A stretch of 64,000 bases of DNA from Rhynchosporium graminicola. Lineage: Eukaryota; Ascomycota; Leotiomycetes; Helotiales; Ploettnerulaceae. The position numbers and the translations under genes were made by a program. The notes beneath the pieces are model-generated. The model searched no databases and was not told the origin of the DNA. It was given only the letters and a program-made list of their open reading frames with translations. Of the stretch, positions 25,161 through 37,896 are shown in pieces. Each line of letters begins with the position of its first letter. Within the stretch, counting starts at the first letter, position 1. The DNA is taken from contig FJUW01000007.1 in NCBI GenBank assembly GCA_900074885.1, positions 1,230,704 through 1,294,703 of the forward strand. The letters run 5' to 3'.

Positions 25161-25161
25161 T
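25129..25161 (+). repeat. (AGT)n microsatellite coding for polyserine
   Basis: A perfect AGT run in the Gag-protease linker of Copia A. Confidence 0.9.
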
Positions 25162-27278
25162 AGTAGATCAAGCTTACGCTACTATATATAACTATAGAAT
25201 AGTACTCGATTCTGGCGCTTCTGAGTATTATACACCGAATAAGAGCTAGTTATTAGACTATAAACCTGTGTCTAAGAAGTCTATTACTATCGCTAATAGT
25301 GATATTTTACTTATAATAAGTAGAGGAGATATCCCTATAATCACTAGGGAAAGCGATAGAGTACTTATTAAAGATATAAATTACGTACCTAGCCTTAAAA
25401 CTACTCTCCTAAGCTCTAAGGAACTAACTAATAAACATTAGAAAGTTACCTTTAAAAAGGATATAAATATCTTTAATAGCTCTATTAATATAGAAGCTAG
25501 ATAGTACTATAATACGTACTACTTAGAAGTAGACGTAAATCAGAAGCTGCTCGAGCCTATAATTTTTAAAGTAGACTCTAATAAAAGTAGCAAGTTAGAC
25601 CTATATTATAAGCGTCTATTGTATACTAATAAGGAGTTTATCTATAAGACTATAGAAGGATCTAAAGGATTAAAAATCCAAAAGGGGTTAGATTTATCTG
25701 ACTATTCTACTTGTAATAGTAGTAAAATATACGCTATAAGTAGTACTAAGCTTATATCAGATAGCCCTCCTCTTACTATCTTTAATATAGATATAGCGGG
25801 CCCTTTTAAGATCAAAGGTCTAAAGGGAGAAAGATACTTCTTAACTATTACCTGTAGAGGCTCTAGAGCTATTTAGGTATACGCTCTAAAATATAAGGCT
25901 AAGGCGTATAATACCTTGATTAAGTAATATAATATAATAACTACTCAATTTAAGTAAGGTAAATCAAAAATCATCACTAAAATTAGAGCCTTGAAGCTAG
26001 ATAACGCTAGGGAGTTTAAATCTAATAAATAGACTATCTTTTATAAAGATAAAGGTATTATTTATAAATATACTAGTCCTTACTCTCCTCAGTAAAATAG
26101 TATAGTAGAGCGTTTAAATCGATATCTTATAGAAAGACTTATAGCTATCTGTATAGATAAGAATATACCCTTATTCCTTTAGTCTTAAATAATCTAAGGA
26201 ATAGCTTATATAAAGAATCGCTCTTATAATTCGGTTATTAAAAAAAGTCCCTTTGAAGTTCTCTTCGGTAAAAAGCCTACTCTTAATTATATTAGAGTAT
26301 TAGGCTCTCTTACTTACGTTCTTATTAATAAAAGGACTAATAAGTTTAAAGATAAATCCGATAGAGGTATACTCGTAAGGTATAAGTCCGCAAATAACTT
26401 CTTAGTATATATACCTAAGAAGAGAGCTATTATAAGCTCTAAAAACGTCCTAATTAAGGAAGATTTAACTCTTAAGGATAAAGTAATCTCTAAGGAAGAA
26501 TTAGAATCCTTTGATAAGACACTTAACGATTGCAAGACCTCTAACTATTTAAATCGCGTGATTTCTTTACCTATATATACTCCTAAATCAGACCTATCTA
26601 GAGCTGAAAACTCGAATAAAATTGATAGTGAAACAGCTAATAATTCATTAAATAAAGAAAAAGTCATAGAAGATATAGAACTTAATCTCTTTAATAATAT
26701 AGCCGAAGAAATATCTATAGTAGAAATACCTAAGCGAGGTATAAAACGTAGAAGGAACTACTTTAATTAGGTACTTAACGTTACTACTAGAAGTCACGCT
26801 AAAGACCCTGATATAGCCTTAGCTATTCAGAATAATAAGCGATTAATTTAAGAGTAGAAAGAGGCTTATAGCATATATAAAAACGTTATTAACTTAGCCT
26901 ACTAAGCTTTTATTAGCTCTAAATCAGACGAAGAAATTAGGCTATTACTTAATCCGGAAAGAATCCTTCTTAAAAAGGATCCGGAAGTAGTTATCTACGA
27001 GCCTAAGAGCTATAAAGAAGCTATAAATAGTCCTTATAAGGATTATTAGCTAAAAGCTATAAATAAAGAAATTACCTCACTTGAAAATAATAATAAATAG
27101 AAAGTAATTAATAGTAATACTAAGACTATAAAACTACTAAAAACTCGCTAGGTCTATAAGATTAAAGAACTAGAGAGCGAGTACTACGAATTCAAAGCTA
27201 GATTTATAGCTAAAGGGTTTAAGTAATTATATAATATAAACTACCTAGATATATACGCTAGTATAGTAAAGCAAATGG

Positions 27279-27283
27279 CTTAG
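27279..27283. other. Target-site duplication CTTAG, left of B1
   Basis: CTTAG immediately precedes TGTAACGA, the B1 left end; the same pentamer at 37892-37896 follows the right end. Confidence 0.95.
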
Positions 27284-27551
27284 TGTAACGACATAAGACT
27301 CAAGGCGGTATATAAGTAAGAATAAACAAGTAGGGAGGCTAAGAGCGATCTTATATAGTTTACTACGAAGAAAATAAAAAGATAAGGAAAGAAGAAGAAG
27401 AGAGATAGAGTATAAGGCACCTTATATATATATGCTAGTACTAGTCCGATACTATACCGGGTCGGATACTAGTTCTACTGGGATACTTATGAACTTAGGC
27501 CCTATTATCTATCCTTCTTCTTATATAATATTCAGGTAAGCTATCGTTATA
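27284..27551 (-). repeat. B1 LTR, left (3' LTR of the minus-strand element)
   Basis: 268 bp; same length as the right LTR and both LTRs of B2. The terminus TGTAAC is preserved on this side; the inner end has become TATA. Confidence 0.93.
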
Positions 27552-30500
27552 TTACCCCCCCCCTAAGAAGAGCTTAACCCTAAGCTCAGAAGGTTATAGT
27601 TTATACTAGAATTAGTCTTTATTATAACTATTTTCGTCGATATTCGCGTAATAAGCGCTAGCCGCTCTTTAGTAGTAGTAAATTCTTTATTAGGTTCTGA
27701 CTAGTTACGTCGCTATAATAGTACTATATTAGTCGTAGCTTCTAAATCGGGCGGTAAGTAGTATTTACTTTATCTATTTATAGTAGGAATCGAGTTTAAG
27801 TAGAGCGTAAGGTATATAAAGGAAAGGGTTTATTAATATTAGAGCTTTTCCTTTTTAACTGCGATAACTACTTTAACTTATAAGTTTATTCTCCTTAGAT
27901 TATGATATAGCTCCTAAAGTAAGTATTATTACTAACTACTATAATAGTCTACTGCAATCTTATATATTAATCGACCTAATTAACTCTTCTCTTAATATAA
28001 GTAAGTTTCCTATCTTAGTTTTAGGGATAGTCCTTAAGTGCAGTATAAGGGTTTTATAGATCTATAATACTAACTCCTATAGTGCTTTTACTAGTTCCTA
28101 CTAGTACTCTTTCAGCGGCGTATCGTATATATTACCTGCGGTATATTCGCGCTTTCCTTAAGATAAAATATAATAATACTTCTATTTTAGAACTCTTATA
28201 CTTATTTAATAAGCTTAACTCTAAGCTTTATAAGTATTATTCGGCGTTAAAGAGTAGTTATAAGCCTATAGATTACTTAAACCTAAACGTAAGTATATAT
28301 ATTAACGCGTTATAGTTACCTAAATATATTAATACGGAATATGCTATTTTATCTAGGTTACTTCCTAGTAGCGAAGCTAAGGACGTAGAGCTAAATCGGG
28401 GCAGTATTATAGCTACTTATAAGGCGATTAATCAGATCTATTATCTTACGAAATCTACTACTCCTATTATTACGTTAGAGATTACTATTATATAATTAGC
28501 AGAGACTTAAGCTTTAAGGCGTTCTATAGAGAAAGTATTTAAGAAGTTAGAGTTTATTAAAGTAATAAGTTAAGATCTTAAATCCTTAGATACTAGTATA
28601 ATACTAATATAATATAAGATCTAGATCTTTTAATAGTAGATTCGGCGAAGTCTAGGTTAATAGTATAAATAGTATTAAAGTAAATAAAGGAGTTAAATAG
28701 TATTATATAGGAATTTGCGAAAAAAGCTATATTTAAAGCTATAATATCTAATACTAAGGGAAAGAGGAATTTGCCTTCTAGTTTAGAGATAGCGTTAGAT
28801 CTAGATACTCCCGGATCTTCTCTAAAGAAAAAACCTTATAAGATTAGCTATTATACTTAGTCTACTACTAGAGCTATATTAGTAGATTTAAGTAAGAAGT
28901 TAGATATAGTAGTTCTAGTTCTAGATATTCCAGAATTACTAGAAGCTCTAGAGAACTTAGAGGAGAAAGCTAGTAAAGTAGAAGTAGTTAAAGAAATAGA
29001 GTTTTAGATATAGTGTTATTATAGAGTATAATCAGGGGATTATCTCTAGTAATAAATTCTAATACTAGTAACTATAATAGCTTATTATCCTCTAAGTAAC
29101 TATAATTATCTATTCCGTCTTCTTAGGCCTTAATCTACTAATCTAGTTTATATAGAGGTCTAGGTTTACTTAAGTTAGTAGCGTAGAAGTCTCTGAGNTA
29201 CTTATGAACTTAGGCCCTATTATCTATCCTTCTTCTTATATAATATTCAGGTAAGCTATCGTTATATTACCCCCCCCCTAAGAAGAGCTTAACCCTAAGC
29301 TCAGAAGGTTATAGTTTATACTAGAATTAGTCTTTATTATAACTATTTTCGTCGATATTCGCGTAATAAGCGCTAGCCGCTCTTTAGTAGTAGTAAATTC
29401 TTTATTAGGTTCTGACTAGTTACGTCGCTATAATAGTACTATATTAGTCGTAGCTTCTAAATCGGGCGGTAAGTAGTATTTACTTTATCTATTTATAGTA
29501 GGAATCGAGTTTAAGTAGAGCGTAAGGTATATAAAGGAAAGGGTTTATTAATATTAGAGCTTTTCCTTTTTAACTGCGATAACTACTTTAACTTATAAGT
29601 TTATTCTCCTTAGATTATGATATAGCTCCTAAAGTAAGTATTATTACTAACTACTATAATAGTCTACTGCAATCTTATATATTAATCGACCTAATTAACT
29701 CTTCTCTTAATATAAGTAAGTTTCCTATCTTAGTTTTAGGGATAGTCCTTAAGTGCAGTATAAGGGTTTTATAGATCTATAATACTAACTCCTATAGTGC
29801 TTTTACTAGTTCCTACTAGTACTCTTTCAGCGGCGTATCGTATATATTACCTGCGGTATATTCGCGCTTTCCTTAAGATAAAATATAATAATACTTCTAT
29901 TTTAGAACTCTTATACTTATTTAATAAGCTTAACTCTAAGCTTTATAAGTATTATTCGGCGTTAAAGAGTAGTTATAAGCCTATAGATTACTTAAACCTA
30001 AACGTAAGTATATATATTAACGCGTTATAGTTACCTAAATATATTAATACGGAATATGCTATTTTATCTAGGTTACTTCCTAGTAGCGAAGCTAAGGACG
30101 TAGAGCTAAATCGGGGCAGTATTATAGCTACTTATAAGGCGATTAATCAGATCTATTATCTTACGAAATCTACTACTCCTATTATTACGTTAGAGATTAC
30201 TATTATATAATTAGCAGAGACTTAAGCTTTAAGGCGTTCTATAGAGAAAGTATTTAAGAAGTTAGAGTTTATTAAAGTAATAAGTTAAGATCTTAAATCC
30301 TTAGATACTAGTATAATACTAATATAATATAAGATCTAGATCTTTTAATAGTAGATTCGGCGAAGTCTAGGTTAATAGTATAAATAGTATTAAAGTAAAT
30401 AAAGGAGTTAAATAGTATTATATAGGAATTTGCGAAAAAAGCTATATTTAAAGCTATAATATCTAATACTAAGGGAAAGAGGAATTTGCCTTCTAGTTTA

Positions 30501-30912
30501 GAGATAGCGTTAGATCTAGATACTCCCGGATCTTCTCTAAAGAAAAAACCTTATAAGATTAGCTATTATACTTAGTCTACTACTAGAGCTATATTAGTAG
30601 ATTTAAGTAAGAAGTTAGATATAGTAGTTCTAGTTCTAGATATTCCAGAATTACTAGAAGCTCTAGAGAACTTAGAGGAGAAAGCTAGTAAAGTAGAAGT
30701 AGTTAAAGAAATAGAGTTTTAGATATAGTGTTATTATAGAGTATAATCAGGGGATTATCTCTAGTAATAAATTCTAATACTAGTAACTATAATAGCTTAT
30801 TATCCTCTAAGTAACTATAATTATCTATTCCGTCTTCTTAGGCCTTAATCTACTAATCTAGTTTATATAGAGGTCTAGGTTTACTTAAGTTAGTAGCGTA
30901 GAAGTCTCTGAG
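27484..30912. repeat. 1,714-bp direct duplication around a single N (likely assembly error)
   Basis: Bases 27484-29197 recur at 29199-30912 with offset 1,715, with one N (29198) at the joint. The copies looked identical wherever I compared them, including an identical 77-codon frame (28082-28315 and 29797-30030). Identity is unexpected in a RIP-mutated island unless one sequence was placed twice. B2 has only one copy. Confidence 0.9.
28040..29045 (+). pseudogene. Antisense reading frames in B1 between chromodomain and LTR
   Basis: The plus strand, opposite to gag-pol, shows a protein-like frame of about 190 codons (around 28060-28640). It includes VPTSTLSAAYRIYYLRYIRA, LLPSSEAKDVEL and a helical RRSIEKVFKKLEFIKV. 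A second, overlapping frame about 28590-29035 includes NTKGKRNLPSSLE and DIPELLEALENLEEKASK. Stops are TAA/TAG, placeable at former Gln or Trp codons. The same frames recur in B2 and partly in B3. The function is unrecognised. The opposite strand is also fairly open in part of the region, so strand choice is not certain. A second copy at 29755-30760 is the assembly duplicate. Confidence 0.5.
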
Positions 30913-33900
30913 CTTATATAGAGTATCTATTAAATCGGAAGCGTTATACTAAGTTAGGTCCGGGTTATAGCCTAGCTAGCTAACTTAATACTTTAGATTA
31001 CCTCTTAGGAGCTATATAGTAAGTATATCTTATAACTCCTACTCTTCTTAAGTAGTAATAACCTCTAGGGGTAGGTTTTATAACTCCTAGCTTAGTAATA
31101 AGTCGTCCGGGTCCTTAAAGAGTAATTCGAGAGCGAATATATTATAAATAGAAGATCCTAGGAGTAAATCTAGCTTATAAGAGTATCCGATCTTAGCTAA
31201 GACTTAGTATAGTCCTACCTAGAGACTAGATAGCTTCTTACTTAGCTAGTAATTCTTAAGGTTCCTTATAAAGAGAAATACCTTATCTCTAATTTCCTAG
31301 TTAATACTATACTATTTCGGGTTAGTTACGGCGCTTATCTTCTACTAAGTAGCTAGTATATTAGCTTTTATAACCTCGATAGCGGATTTAGTACGTTTAG
31401 CTAAGGATTTAGTATTAGTATAATTAAGCTTCTCTTACGGTATCGATACTATAAGTTACTTCTAATCCTAGCTATTCCGCGGTAATATACTATATTTAAA
31501 GGTATATAGCGCTATACTAATAGAATTATAAGGTAAGGTTACTTAGGCGCGGTCTATTATTAGTAGTAGTTCGCTTTAGTTACTCTAGTAGTAATTAATA
31601 AAAAGTCTAAGGCGTTAGTTAATATACTAGTTTATAATCTCTATTTATCTATTAGTTTACTAGTAGAAAGAGGTAGAGAGCTTAACTTTAACTCTAATTA
31701 TATAGTAAAACTCTTATTAGAAGGATAAGACTAGCTAAGCTTCTTAGTCGGATATAATTAACTTAGGGGTATATCTGAAACGATATATCTATTAGATAAA
31801 TAATATTATTATCCCGCGAGTATTAATATTATAATAGTACGATATTGATATAGAGCCTTTCCTTAAGCGGTCGATAAATACTAATATCTTATTAAATCCT
31901 TAGTTATTAGGCAGGAAGTCCTTAAAATCTATAGCTAGGTGCTATATAGGGTAGCTAAGCACTAGTAATAAATAGAGGAATCCTTACTATTTTATCTGTT
32001 TCGGATAAGAGTACTAGTAGGAGCGGTAATTATAAGTATATTATTTCACGTCCGATACGAGTCCTCTCTATTAGTAATAAGTAGAAATTATTTCAGCGGT
32101 CTTACGAGCGTTTAGATAAGCAGAGGAAACTTAATTATAGATTTCACTAATTAAACAGGTATATAGCGGAGTATAGCGTTATACGTATAGATAACTATTA
32201 TAAAGTAGTAAACTATTATTAATAATATAACTATCTCCTAATATATTTCGTTCCTTAGAGAACGATTCTTAGTTAAATTAGTATAGTTTCTAAATTAAAT
32301 TAAAAGAGTTATATAAAAGTTCCGGTAGAATATTAGTCCCTAGCGATATTAGGTATATATAACTAATTTAATCGATATAATACTTAGCTAGTTCCGCGTT
32401 AATCCTAAGGTCTAAGTAGTCTAGAGGTAATAAAACTTAAGATCTACTATCCTATTTCTATTATTCCTATATCTTTAGATCTTATTCCCTATAGCTAAGG
32501 ATATTAGCTTTAGCGTTATCTTTACTAAGCGTATATATAATTTAAAAGTTAAATTCGGAAAGGAATTCTATCTATCTAGCTTACTTACTAGTTAGGACCT
32601 TAGTAATTATAAAGTATTCTAAGGATCGATAGTCTATATATACGCTAGTATAGTATCGTAGAGATATAAGTTCCGGTCTCTATTTTCGGAAAGACTTAAT
32701 AATAGTATATAGCTCCTTATTATAGATCTTCTAGTTTAGTTTATATCTATTAAGAATATAGGAGTAGAATATAATTAGATACTATTAGTTATCTTTATAT
32801 AATTAGGAGATAACTCTAGCTATTATACTATTAAAGGTATTAGTTTCTAGTTTAGTTTATAATTTAGAGTCGAAATAATATAGTTTCTGCACTAATAGTA
32901 GCTATTAATATAAATCGTCGAAGGACTTCTTATAATTATTAGTAAAATTCTATAGTACTATAAGCTAAGTAAGTACTAAGAGAGGTTTAGTANNNNNNNN
33001 NNNNNNNNNNNNNNNNNNNNNNNNNNNNNNNNNNNNNNNNNNNNNNNNNNNNNNNNNNNNNNNNNNNNNNNNNNNNNNNNNNNNNNNNNNNNNNNNNNNN
33101 NNNNNNNNNNNNNNNNNNNNNNNNNNNNNNNNNNNNNNNNNNNNNNNNNNNNNNNNNNNNNNNNNNNNNNNNNNNNNNNNNNNNNNNNNNNNNNNNNNNN
33201 NNNNNNNNNNNNNNNNNNNNNNNNNNNNNNNNNNNNNNNNNNNNNNNNNNNNNNNNNNNNNNNNNNNNNNNNNNNNNNNNNNNNNNNNNNNNNNNNNNNN
33301 NNNNNNNNNNNNNNNNNNNNNNNNNNNNNNNNNNNNNNNNNNNNNNNNNNNNNNNNNNNNNNNNNNNNNNNNNNNNNNNNNNNNNNNNNNNNNNNNNNNN
33401 NNNNNNNNNNNNNNNNNNNNNNNNNNNNNNNNNNNNNNNNNNNNNNNNNNNNNNNNNNNNNNNNNNNNNNNNNNNNNNNNNNNNNNNNNNNNNNNNNNNN
33501 NNNCTAGTTCCGTGTTAATCCTAAGGTCTAAGTAGTCTAGAGGTAATAAAACTTAAGATCTACTATCCTATTTCTATTATTCCTATATCTTTAGATCTTA
33601 TTCCCTATAGCTAAGGATATTAGCTTTAGCGTTATCTTTACTAAGCGTATATATAATTTAAAAGTTAAATTCGGAAAGGAATTCTATCTATCTAGCTTAC
33701 TTACTAGTTAGGACCTTAGTAATTATAAAGTATTCTAAGGATCGATAGTCTATATATACGCTAGTATAGTATCGTAGAGATATAAGTTCCGGTCTCTATT
33801 TTCGGAAAGACTTAATAATAGTATATAGCTCCTTATTATAGATCTTCTAGTTTAGTTTATATCTATTAAGAATATAGGAGTAGAATATAATTAGATACTA

Positions 33901-36900
33901 TTAGTTATCTTTATATAATTAGGAGATAACTCTAGCTATTATACTATTAAAGGTATTAGTTTCTAGTTTAGTTTATAATTTAGAGTCGAAATAATATAGT
34001 TTCTGCACTAATAGTAGCTATTAATATAAATCGTCGAAGGACTTCTTATAATTATTAGTAAAATTCTATAGTACTATAAGCTAAGTAAGTACTAAGAGAG
34101 GTTTAGTAATAAGGCCGAAATTCCGAATAAATTAATAATAAAACCTATAGAATCCTAGGAAGGATTTCATAGCTATTACTATTTCGGAGTACTTCTAGTT
34201 TACTAATAGTATTACCTTCTCGGGATCTAGCTCGATTCTGTTAATAGTAATAATATATCTAAGGTATTTAGTCTAAGTAATATGGAATTCGCTTTTCTTA
34301 ATATCTACTTAAAGTCCGGTATCTATTAAGCGTTATAATACTAATTTAATATATTCCTTATATTCCTAGAGCGTTTCTGAGTATATAAGAATATTATCTA
34401 AGTAAGCTATATAGAAGTTATCTAAGTAATCTAATAGTATATTATTTATATATCGCTAGTATATACTAAGTTTATTATAGAGCTTAAAAAGTAATACTTT
34501 ATATTTATAAGATCCGAAGCAAGTTCGGAAGGTAATATACTCCTCGGATTCGGAGTCTATATAGATATAATTAAATATTACTCGGATATCTAGTTTAGTA
34601 AAGATTACTACTTTAGATATATAAGTTAAGAGCTTATTAATCCTAAGTATTAAATAGGAATCCTTTCGAGTAATTATATTAAGCTTATAATAATCGATAT
34701 AGAAGTATAATCCTCTATCGGCCTTCTTAACAAATAGTATAAGTAATATAAAGGGACTTTAGCTAGATTAGATAAATCCCTTATTTAGGTTCTCTATAAG
34801 GTACTCCTTAGTTACTTATAGTTCGTCTATAGATTACTAATATAAAAGCGAATATATATTAAGTAATAGTTCTTTTAGAATAATTTTATAATCGTATAAG
34901 TAATATAGTAGAAGAATATTAGAATCCCGCTTAGAAAAGGCTTCCTTAAGAGTATAGTACTATTCTAGTAGCTTTTTAGCTATAAGTCGTTTAGTATCAG
35001 AATCCTTAGGAGAATCGCTATTTAGATAGTCTTATAAGAGGTAATCTATCTTATAGATACTAGTAAAGAATAATTTAGAGCTTTTATATTTTATATTAAA
35101 ATAAAAAGCTATAGTACTAATTTAGTAAATTAGAACTAGTTTCTAGATCCTTAGAGGTTAAGAAGAGTACTTATAATAAAGTTTTAGCGCAAGTACTTTT
35201 CTCGATGAATTCGGAGCGGGAAAGAGTTCGGATTCCTTAGCGATAAGCGGAAATAGATTAAATAATAAAGATAATATATTAATATACTATATTACTACTA
35301 TTTAGTATAATCGCTATTAGTCTAGCTAGTTTATAGCTAAGTCCTGCGTATTAGTATCGATTTAGTAAGATCGATTAATACTAGGTTTATAAGGTAGTAG
35401 AGTTATAATTATCTCCTTATTATATTAAAGAGTAGCTAGATAGCGTTCCGGCTATAGAAGCTTATAATAGAGCGTATCTAGCTTAACCTGAAATCGTCGT
35501 ATCTATTTAATACTAATAATTATATCTTATTATCCTAAATCGAGAAGAATAAAAGAGTAATTATAAATATACTTACTATTAATAGAAAAGTATAAACGTA
35601 TAAAATAAGTAATATAAGTTCTAATAGACTATTAGAACTTACGTATTAGAATAGAATAAGGTAGTAGCTCGATTTTAATACTAAGGGCCCTCGATAGTTA
35701 TTCAGTAAAAGTGCGATTAATAAATAGATAATCGTTCGCTCTAGTATCGATTAAGCTACCTATAGAAACTCTTAGCTTATTTATATTAACTATAGTTAGG
35801 TATATGAATTACTTACTTCTTATTAGGGAGTTAAGGTCTAGATTAGAGAGATTATATTTATATAAACTTAGGAAGGAGTTTTTACTTAGGTCTTATTATT
35901 TCCCTTTAGTATTAGTCTAGATTCGGAGAGTATATTTTCTATTACTTCCTTAGTTACTTAATCCTCTTCCGGAAATTCGTTAATTAATTAAACTTTAAGT
36001 AAGTTAGGATAATCTAGCTTAATATAACTAAGCTATCTATAACTATAATACCTAAGGGGTTCTCCGGTCGAGGTAGCAGGGCGTTTTAGCGCGGAAGAAG
36101 TACTAGATTATACTAGGGTAGAGGTACGTATATATAGTGTAAGAGTAGTTTATCGAGGGGCTAAGCTTAGGGACTAGTAAGGAGTAGAACTAATAGAAGT
36201 CGTAGTAGTAATAGTAAGCTTATAGTATTATACTAGGGTAATAGCTTTCTCGGGATAAGTATATTCTAAGTTATAGTGATATTTAGTATTAAAAGAAAGT
36301 AAAGATCTAACTATAGAAGTATAGTTCTTATTTTATATTAGTTTAATAATAAGAGTTAAAGCGCGTAAGGATAATATAATCTTATCTTATATATAGAAGA
36401 ACTACTCCTTCTTTTTAATCTTACTTTAGATAATAGCGCTTTAAAATCGATTACGAAACTCAGCGAAAGTCTCGTGTATATAACTAAGTTATTATATTTC
36501 TAAGTAATAGAAAGCGTTATAATAGTTATCTTCTTCTAAACTAGTAAGAAAGTTCTCTTCTAATAAGGAGATTATTTTATCGCTAGTCTTAAACTTATTA
36601 GTAAGATACTAAAGTATAAGATACTCTTTAGCTAATCTAGTAACTAGTCCTTATACGAGAACGCGCTAGGAGAAGTCCGTAGGGTAGTAGTTAGTATTTA
36701 TAGCTAGCTAGTCTCGTATTAATACTCTTTATTAGAGGAAAGTAAAGTCCGACTTATTATCTAAGAGTAAGATCTTCTTAGTAAGATAAGACTTCCTAGG
36801 GCATAACTCTACTGATTCGGCGCTAAGGGAGGGAGATAGTTTATTAGGAATAGTATCCTCTCTCTTAGTATTATATATTAGAATAGAGTTTATTAGCTTA

Positions 36901-37600
36901 TTGAACTCCGCTATACGCGGAGATTATAGTATTAGTTCTAGTAGGAGACGCGAAGATAAGCGAGAGATCCCTATAAGGAACTTATCTTATATAGAGATTA
37001 GTTTATCTATAGTATCTTCTAGAGAGTTATTCTTCTCCTTTTAGTTCGCTAATTATTATAAGAGAGAATAGATCAGGTTCGAGTTACTTATAATAATAAG
37101 AGTACTTAGCGATTATACTTTTAGTGAATTTCGCTTTTATTTTCCTTTCTCTCTTAGTTAGTACTTCCTTAATAAGGTATTAATATTCTCTAGAGCAGGA
37201 GACGTTTAAGGTAAGGAAGAGTATAATAGATTAAGTTTAGAGATAGAGTAGAAGGAGTCGCGTTAAGTCCCTTTAGAACTAGAGAGGTCTCTAGTTTATT
37301 AGTTAGGAGCTATTCCGGTAGCTTAAAAAGGAGTATATTAGAGCTATTTTAGTAGTAATACGTAGAAGTTGAAGTTCCGAGGTATTTATTATACTTTCTT
37401 TAAAATCTGTTTATAATTCCTTTATATTAAGGGGGTTATTAAAGGAGCGTTAGTAAAGATTTTCTCTATTATACTATTTATAATAAGCTGAATTAAACCC
37501 TAATTTATAGTTATCCGAGAGATCTCTAGTATCTCGGCTATATGCGAGTAGTTATCGAATAATTAACTTAGTAGTAAGATATTATAGTAAGCTATCTCCG
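30890..37600 (-). pseudogene. B1 gag-pol with chromodomain (RIP-degraded, gap inside)
   Basis: On minus, right to left: Gag; zinc knuckle near 36030-36070; protease near 35750; RT about 34110-34830, with FCIDYxKLN-like YIDYYKLNII, IFTKLDIRV and the catalytic box as AYLDNILIY (Asp to Asn by RIP); RNase H with DYRSLEYFIITKVL (about 33720-33760 and its duplicate near 32610); integrase with zinc region and IDFKDFxPN-type core; then a chromodomain. Stops are dense and fall at Trp/Gln sites. The protein is not functional. The 511-base N run lies within the integrase-RNase H part. Confidence 0.85.
32388..34108. repeat. 605-bp duplication flanking a 511-base N gap (likely failed contig overlap)
   Basis: Bases 32388-32992 recur at 33504-34108, offset 1,116. 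I found one C/T difference (32397 against 33513). Between them lie N bases 32993-33503. Two contig ends that overlap by 605 bp but were placed side by side with a gap would look exactly like this. Confidence 0.88.
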
Positions 37601-37623
37601 GCTATCTTAATCTTTTTATTTAA

Positions 37624-37891
37624 TATAATAATATAAGACTTAAGGTAGTATATAAGTAAGAATAAATAAGTAGGGAGGCTAAGAGCGATCTTATATAGTC
37701 TAATAAAAAGAAAATAAAAAGATAAGAAAGGAAGAAGAAGAGAGATAGAGTATAAGGAACCTTATATATATATACCGGTACTAGTCTGATACTATACTAG
37801 GTCGGATACTAGTTCTGCCGGGATAGCTATGAACTTAGGCCCTATTATCTATCCTTCTTCTCATATGATATTCAGGTGAGCTGTCGTCATA
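37624..37891 (-). repeat. B1 LTR, right (5' LTR of the minus-strand element)
   Basis: 268 bp. The inner end reads TATAATAATATAAG, matching TGTAACGATATAAG of other copies after C-to-T and G-to-A changes. The outer end GTCGTCATA is followed by TSD CTTAG (37892-37896). Confidence 0.93.
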
Positions 37892-37896
37892 CTTAG

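Larger units (their letters stand above)
24200..27283 (+). pseudogene. Copia A polyprotein, first part: Gag, protease, integrase, start of RT
   Basis: A single frame can be followed from about 24,200 to 27,283 with no frameshift. Gag begins with the Copia-typical KLVGRSNYIE..NTASLYLEV. A zinc-knuckle-like segment near 24970-25020 (SYYNKINYIEANCYIKHP) has lost cysteines to Tyr. A serine tract is encoded by an AGT microsatellite (25129-25161). The protease site is DSGASEYYTP (about 25209-25240). The integrase zinc region (YKRLLYTNKEF..STCNSSK) and core D, D, E (FNIDIAGPF, LDNAREFK, SIVERLNR) follow. The in-frame stops I saw sit at positions expected to be Trp or Gln. The frame ends in the RT lead-in DIYASIVKQMA where B1 is inserted. 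The Gag start codon is not certain. Confidence 0.85.
27284..37891 (-). mobile_element. Gypsy chromovirus B1, nested in Copia A (contains assembly duplications)
   Basis: Both LTRs are 268 bp (27284-27551 and 37624-37891); TSD CTTAG. A polypurine tract seen on minus (AGGGGGGGTAA, plus 27552-27562 as TTACCCCCCCC) lies next to the left LTR, so transcription runs right to left. On minus the order is Gag with zinc knuckle, protease, RT, RNase H, integrase, chromodomain. As given, the element spans 10,608 bp, but 1,715 bp and 1,116 bp of this are duplicated or N sequence. Subtracting both gives 7,777 bp, exactly the length of B2. Confidence 0.93.

Noticed and set aside
25619..26770. Small open frames on both strands between 25.6 and 26.8 kb as separate genes
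   Set aside because: The plus ones are stop-to-stop pieces of the Copia A polyprotein; the minus one at 26314-26535 is its antisense shadow.
28082..30030. Two identical 77-codon frames looking like a duplicated gene
   Set aside because: They lie in the two copies of the 1,714-bp segment placed twice around an N; one copy is very probably an assembly artefact.
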